Notes under the pieces: model-generated
Databases searched by the model: none
Told to the model about the DNA's origin: nothing
Seen by the model: only the letters and a program-made list of their open reading frames with translations
Made by a program: the position numbers and the translations under genes
In this document: positions 58,976-64,000 of the stretch, piece by piece
Position numbering within the stretch: the stretch's first letter is position 1
How the letters are laid out: each line of letters begins with the position of its first letter
Origin: Bugula neritina
Taxonomy: Eukaryota > Bryozoa > Gymnolaemata > Cheilostomatida > Bugulidae
Reading direction: 5' to 3'
NCBI GenBank assembly: GCA_964035545.1
Contig: OZ037770.1
Location: 363,001 to 427,000 of the forward strand
DNA: 64,000 nucleotides

Positions 58976-60167
58976 ACTACAAACTTTGAAAATAACTGCA
59001 AGAAAGGTATGACTTACTCTTTTTCTTAGTCTTACTGTGACTCTCAGTCGTAACGGTAATGTAAAATAAAATTGTGAACTGTAAAGTTAAACCCAAGGCT
59101 GAAATTTATTTAATTAAATTTAGACAATCTGAATCATTGGCTCAATCCTTGAGTTTGACTATTACTATTATTATTAGTGTTACGATTGTGATTATCATTG
59201 GCATTATGCCATTATGATTATCATTATGATTGTAATTGTGGTAATTCTAACATTAATTATAATCATAAATTAAAAGGTAATGATTAATGATAATTATTTT
59301 CATTTTGTAATCATAATGATAATCATAATGATGTAAATTTTGATGTAAAACCAAAATACTAAAACTAAAAGTAAAAGTTATAAAATTAAATGATAAAATA
59401 TTATAATGATAATTATTATATTTATTATATTATTATTGAATATATTATTTCATTAGAAAATAGGTTGCAGCTTAGCATGATTAAAATTCAGTAAAAAATA
59501 GTTTACCAACAGCAAACATGCATGCGTCTTGTCAACATTCAATTCGTAGTGTCATAGCGAAGCCAGATTACTGGTAGTACGACTACTAGAACTACTACTA
59601 CTAGTGATGGATTACAGATCCTTGGCGATTTTAGCTGTGAGTGACCTTCACCTCACATTCTCGTCATGTGCGCGGCATTAGACTAAGTAGAGGGTATGAA
59701 GCACTGAGCTGGAAAAGAAAGAATATATTTTAATTATAGGTAATACTAATAGTAATATAATTTATGGTAATATATAGGTAATATTATTGAGTTCATTGGT
59801 ATGGAGTATAGACCTATCACTGATAGTATCAGTATCAACTACCACTTACGTACTACTTCAACTTATAACTTACCTTCAACTCAAACTCAAACTGAAACTG
59901 CTTGGAATGAGTGAATCATTTGTCTTTGATCATATTGGCATTGTCATTGTGATTGTAATAACTATTAATAATATTTTTAGTTCAACATCAATGCCGAACA
60001 TATTGTAATAACTAATAAGATAATCATAAGGTTGATATATTTTGCTAATACTAATACTAATAGTTATAGTAATAGTTATAGTAATTCAGTGTCACTCTCA
60101 CTCTGGTGGAGTGAGACTCAGACTTAGAGTTAGAGACAGAGTGAGTCCGAGTAAGTCTGAGTGTTGG

Positions 60168-60560
60168 TAATAGTAATAGTCATATAAATTTAAATTATAT
60201 TTACTTATTTCTAGCAATCACAATGGCAATAGTTATAGTAACTTTCACTTACTCTTAAATCATTGAACCTGAACTAAAAGTAAAATTAAGCATTATCATT
60301 ATGATTATCATTATGATTATACCTATGATTTTATTATGTTTAAATTAAAAATCAATATCATGATAATATCATAGTGATAGACATATTATTGATAAATGAT
60401 AATATAAAAGTAATTTGATAAATTATACATTTATTTTGAATTAAGGTGATACTGATACTAGACCGGTACTGAAAGTGATAGTAATACTAATAGTAATAGT
60501 AATAGTCATATAAATTTAAGTTATATTTACTCATTACCGGCAATCACAATGGCAATAGTA
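60168..60560. repeat. Local direct duplication of about 75 bp
   Basis: The sequence around TAGTCATATAAATTTAA and CAATCACAATGGCAATAG occurs at about 60168-60243 and again at about 60483-60560, with few differences. The intervening 240 bp is not duplicated. Confidence 0.7.
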
Positions 60561-62728
60561 ACTTAAACTGTAACAGTAATGGTATGGGTATGTTTGAAAT
60601 TGTCACTATCAGTAGTGCTATGAATCAAAATATAATGCTATCATACCAATAATTTAAAATAATATTACAAAGCTTCAGTAGCAACTTTTACTTGTACCAG
60701 TTTGGAATTTTGAATTATACATATTCTTAGTTAAAGTCTTCAAGTTTATTGTCAAAATGAACTTGAAATTAAAGACTTAGTAGTAAAAATTAAACTAAGA
60801 CTGACTGTAAGTGACTAAGATTAAAAATAAGTAATTTTAAATATCGATTTAGTATTTTTCTTACTCTTTGTCTTAAAATTGACTTTTATTTTGCACCTAC
60901 TCCTGGTCAATGATTCTTTTTTCTATTTATATTACTATTGCTATTAGTATAATTGACTTAAATTTAATAATAGATATGATTATATCTTTATAAATGTGAT
61001 ATTTGATTTTATGAATAGTAATTCGAAAACTCTTTGGTATTATTTATTTTTGATCATTGTAGTTATTATCATTATATTTGTATAATAATTATGATTATCA
61101 AATTCAATATCGATATTTGTATTATGGTATGGATATCTGCCTCTATCCCATGTTCTGTTTTCCAGTGCCTTTTTACATTCACGTCTAGGTTCACATTGCG
61201 ATGGTCATACTGATAGCACTTGGGGACAGTGATGTTAGGATTATCGTTATTAGGATTTAGAATAATTTAATAAACAAGCAACTTAAAACAAATGTTTTTA
61301 CTAATATACATATTAATTACTAATATAAATATACTACTATGAATATTATAATTATTATACTTTACAATTCAAAGTAAGATAATCATAATACGAACTGGTA
61401 AAACTAAATATAAAGTAAATGTAATAATACTAATAGTAGTTATCCATTCCCCTTTGGTTTCACATACTAATAATTGGAAACCTCTGTCCTAATATTATTT
61501 CTATTAATATTGCTCAAAGTTTGATCCCTATTTAATTTTATAGTTCACTCACCAGCTACATAATTTTATTAAAATACATGTGGTATTGGTTATAGTACTA
61601 GTGAAACTTGAAGTTGAATAGCATGCTTATTACTCACTGCTCTTTGCTTACATTATTAGGGTTACTCTTTAGTCTTAGAGATACCCTAACATAAACTTGA
61701 AAGCTGGAGGTAGTACTAGTCTAGTGCTGTGTTAATCCTACACTGTTGACTTATCAACACTGTGACTATAATTATGACTCCTAAGTCAAAGTCATTTTCA
61801 TATAGTAGTAATCACTATGACAGACTGAAAGTCAGGAAGACTAAATATAATGGTAAAGTGTGTAAGAATAAATCATACTTAATCAATTACTTTTAGTTTT
61901 GTTACCAGTGTTGGGTCAACTTTCAGAATAAAGAATAAATATAATTATAAAGATAAATGGATAAAAATTCCAATCATGGTTTAATGTGCCTATTTTAAGC
62001 TGTTAATTTAATTACTATAATATAAGTGCTCAAAATACAACTTTTGATTTTCATAATTATGTTTTAATTTAATACAGATACCATAGTATCATATACAGTA
62101 GAGTCAGTTGTATCTTATTTAATAATGAAGTAACTTATTGGAGCTTTCACAGTTATTAATTATTTACTTGTTAGTCTTTGAACTAGGACAATGTTTGAAA
62201 CTTGAAGTAGAATGAAGTTTGATTTCAGTTACCGCAATGGTATCTGCAGTCACAATAGGAATACGCATATAACTATGTTTATATTTGTGAAAAATATATA
62301 GTCAAAACTAGATAAGGTAATAGTAATTATAATTGGTTTCACTTTTAATATATTCCTATAAACTGGAAAATAGACAGAAGCATTTAATCATGAAAGTAAA
62401 CCTAGTGGAAGTAAATCAATTCACTAAGTATAGTAAAATATTTACTATTCAGTAAGTTTATTTACTTTAGTTAATTGTACTTGATTATTTCTGTCGGTTT
62501 TTCAGTTGATTTTTCTACCTTTTGCTATAGCATATCAAACTACCACAAAGTCATGCTTCCGTATTACAATTATAAACATAGTGTTACTGTGTAATGTTAT
62601 AGTAATGTAATAGTAATATTTGGATCATTGTAAGTATTTCTGTTGTTGTACTGATTGATAAATATTTTTTAGCTTGCATGGATATTTGCAACGATCAAGA
62701 TGTCATTTGAACCTGGACTGGAATAAAG

Positions 62729-64000
62729 ATGGCAAATCGAGAAGCTAGCTACAATTATTCTGCAGAAAGAAACTTGGTAAGCAAAAATAAGCTGCAGCAT
62801 TAAGCAGTAAGCAATATGACGATGAACTTTGCTTGATTTTGATTGACCTTAAAATATCTGGTCACCTTTCACCAACGTGGTCCTGCGCGGGTGGCGGGTG
62901 ACCTTAAAATGTCTGTTGCACGTAAAATAAATTTTGTGACAGTCAAAAGTATGCTGATCTTTTTCGTATTTCAGTGCATCGGTGTCTTAGCTTAAGAGCT
63001 GAACCTAACAATTATGATCTAAAGCTATTTTTTAATAGAAAGTGATTTTACTGTCTTTCTGATTATTCTTGGTTTTTCAGCTTGATGAATTGAATAAATG
63101 GATTTGATTTCGGGTATTATGTAATGGATGAAAGAAATTTTTCTTAAATTTGTACTGAGCAATTTTTGCTATTGCTATGATGTTTAGTGATAAAATTGCA
63201 CCCTTAATAACCCTGAAAACTTTCATTACTAGCATTTGTTTATGCTCATTTTTAGGAAATTAAAATGAAGACACAACTCACCGATGTTATCTCACTGTGC
63301 CTGCATGCAGTTTATCTAAAAAGGTACTCCTATTAGCTGGCTCTTGCCCAATACCTGGTTGTCTCTGTAACTATTTTTTGCTCGCAGATGAGTTTTTTGA
63401 ACTTGACATTTTATTGATTTTGAAAGTTATAGTGAGCTTTGAACTTGCTAGCATCGTTTTTAAAGACTTGCTGCAGTTTTTATCAACATTTTTTCAGTCA
63501 ATGGTGTTAGTTTGGAAGCTCTCTCACTCCTCTCTCTGTCTCTTTCTCCCACACCTTCCACTCAACCTCTCTCTCTTTCTCCCCCTCTCTCCCACCTTCT
63601 CTCTCTCCCACTCTCCGTCTCTCCCACCTTCTCTCTCTCCTAACCTTTCTCTCTTCCCTTTTCCACTATCTCTCTGACTCTCTCCCTTTCTCTCTTCTAC
63701 CCCATCTCTCTTCCATCCTCTCTCCTAACCTTTCTCTCCCACCCCTCCCTCTCCCACTCTCTTTCTCTCTCTAGTTTGCATGGCTTTACCCAATTTTGGT
63801 TTATTTTTTTATTTTGTTTCAGAGTATCCAAAAGGAAAGCTAAAATTTATTTAATATATATTATACCAACTTGAGCTTTACATATAATATCAAATAAATG
63901 CTGTGTTTTGTTAAAACAATGTTTGCAACTTTGTAGTATATTCAAATTCATAATTTATTTGTAGAGTCACACAACAAGACACTACTCTGACACACTCACA
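62729..64000 (+). CDS. Putative first exons of a gene running off the right edge
   Basis: ATG at 62729, with an in-frame TGA seven codons upstream, opens MANREASYNYSAERNL and ends at TTG|GTAAGC (62776). A second exon, 63256-63323 (EIKMKTQLTDVISLCLHAVY...), follows a TTTTTAG acceptor in the same phase; its donor AAG|GTACTC is weak. A third could start at 63965 after TTTGTAG and stays open to the window end. Phases are consistent through all three. The protein is not recognised and is too short to judge. Confidence 0.3.
63520..63775. repeat. CT-rich polypyrimidine tract
   Basis: CTCTCT with CCC, TTT and ACC interruptions on the + strand, in the second intron of the putative right-edge gene. 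Confidence 0.9.

Larger units (their letters stand above)
57786..62728. other. AT-rich simple-sequence region, no gene
   Basis: Very AT-rich, dominated by short cryptic repeats such as AATAGTAAT and ATTATCATTATGATT. It includes a hairpin CTCACTCTGGTGGAGTGAG at about 60095 and the repeats listed separately. No convincing coding frame. Confidence 0.55.

Noticed and set aside
58788-58976. Poly-Ser/Thr protein on the - strand
   Set aside because: Generated by an (ACT/AGT)n trinucleotide repeat.

Overview
This is an AT-rich animal (metazoan) nuclear segment. Genes are split by GT-AG introns; exons are clearly richer in GC than the DNA around them; there are many micro- and minisatellites and decayed mobile elements, and no bacterial-style operons. 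VPS15, TIPRL, an MGST3-like MAPEG protein, a rhodopsin-like receptor and large nucleotidyltransferase-TPR proteins together fit an early-branching animal. A sponge is my best guess, but that is inference from gene content only.

Layout. 1-10.2 kb: the C-terminal 582 codons of VPS15 (PIK3R4), + strand, in 11 exons. A separate four-helix membrane protein gene sits inside its 5.1 kb intron, and two inverted-repeat (MITE-like) elements, a LINE tail and satellites sit in its introns. 10.2-13.5 kb: no gene, but a 19-bp G-rich minisatellite. 13.5-14.8 kb: a single-exon 7TM receptor, - strand. 15-20 kb: no gene; two tRNA-Thr-derived SINEs and several simple repeats. 20.1-23.0 kb: TIPRL, - strand, five exons, one intron filled by a 22-bp satellite. 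25.3-32.5 kb: gene A, a 2299-residue nucleotidyltransferase-TPR protein, + strand. 34.7-36.1 kb: MGST3-like, - strand, lacking its first exon and carrying an in-frame TGA. 36.3-47.2 kb: a diverged second copy of the TIPRL/gene A block. It holds another 22-bp satellite, an orphan copy of TIPRL exon 2, and gene B, a 1595-codon paralogue of gene A with one in-frame TAG. 47-54.9 kb: mostly empty, with a weakly supported spliced - strand gene end at 51.9-53.0 kb. 54.9-57.8 kb: a relic of a non-LTR retrotransposon with a restriction-like endonuclease. 57.8-64 kb: AT-rich simple sequence and possible first exons of a gene running off the right edge.

The most interesting system is the gene A/gene B pair. 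Each has an N-terminal Pol-beta-type nucleotidyltransferase motif followed by a long TPR superhelix. The centre of that superhelix is a 132-bp (44-residue) repeat, present 23 times in A and 7 times in B. The total length difference between the proteins, 704 residues, is exactly 16 repeats. Within the repeats the framework is almost invariant, while changes collect at positions equivalent to the known ligand-contact positions 2, 5, 9, 12 and 13 of a TPR. The position-9 codon always ends in T but varies at its first two bases, giving eight amino acids in gene A. This looks like a binding surface that diversifies by repeat gain, loss and point change, joined to a possible nucleotide-transfer enzyme. 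A recognition or innate-immunity role is inference.
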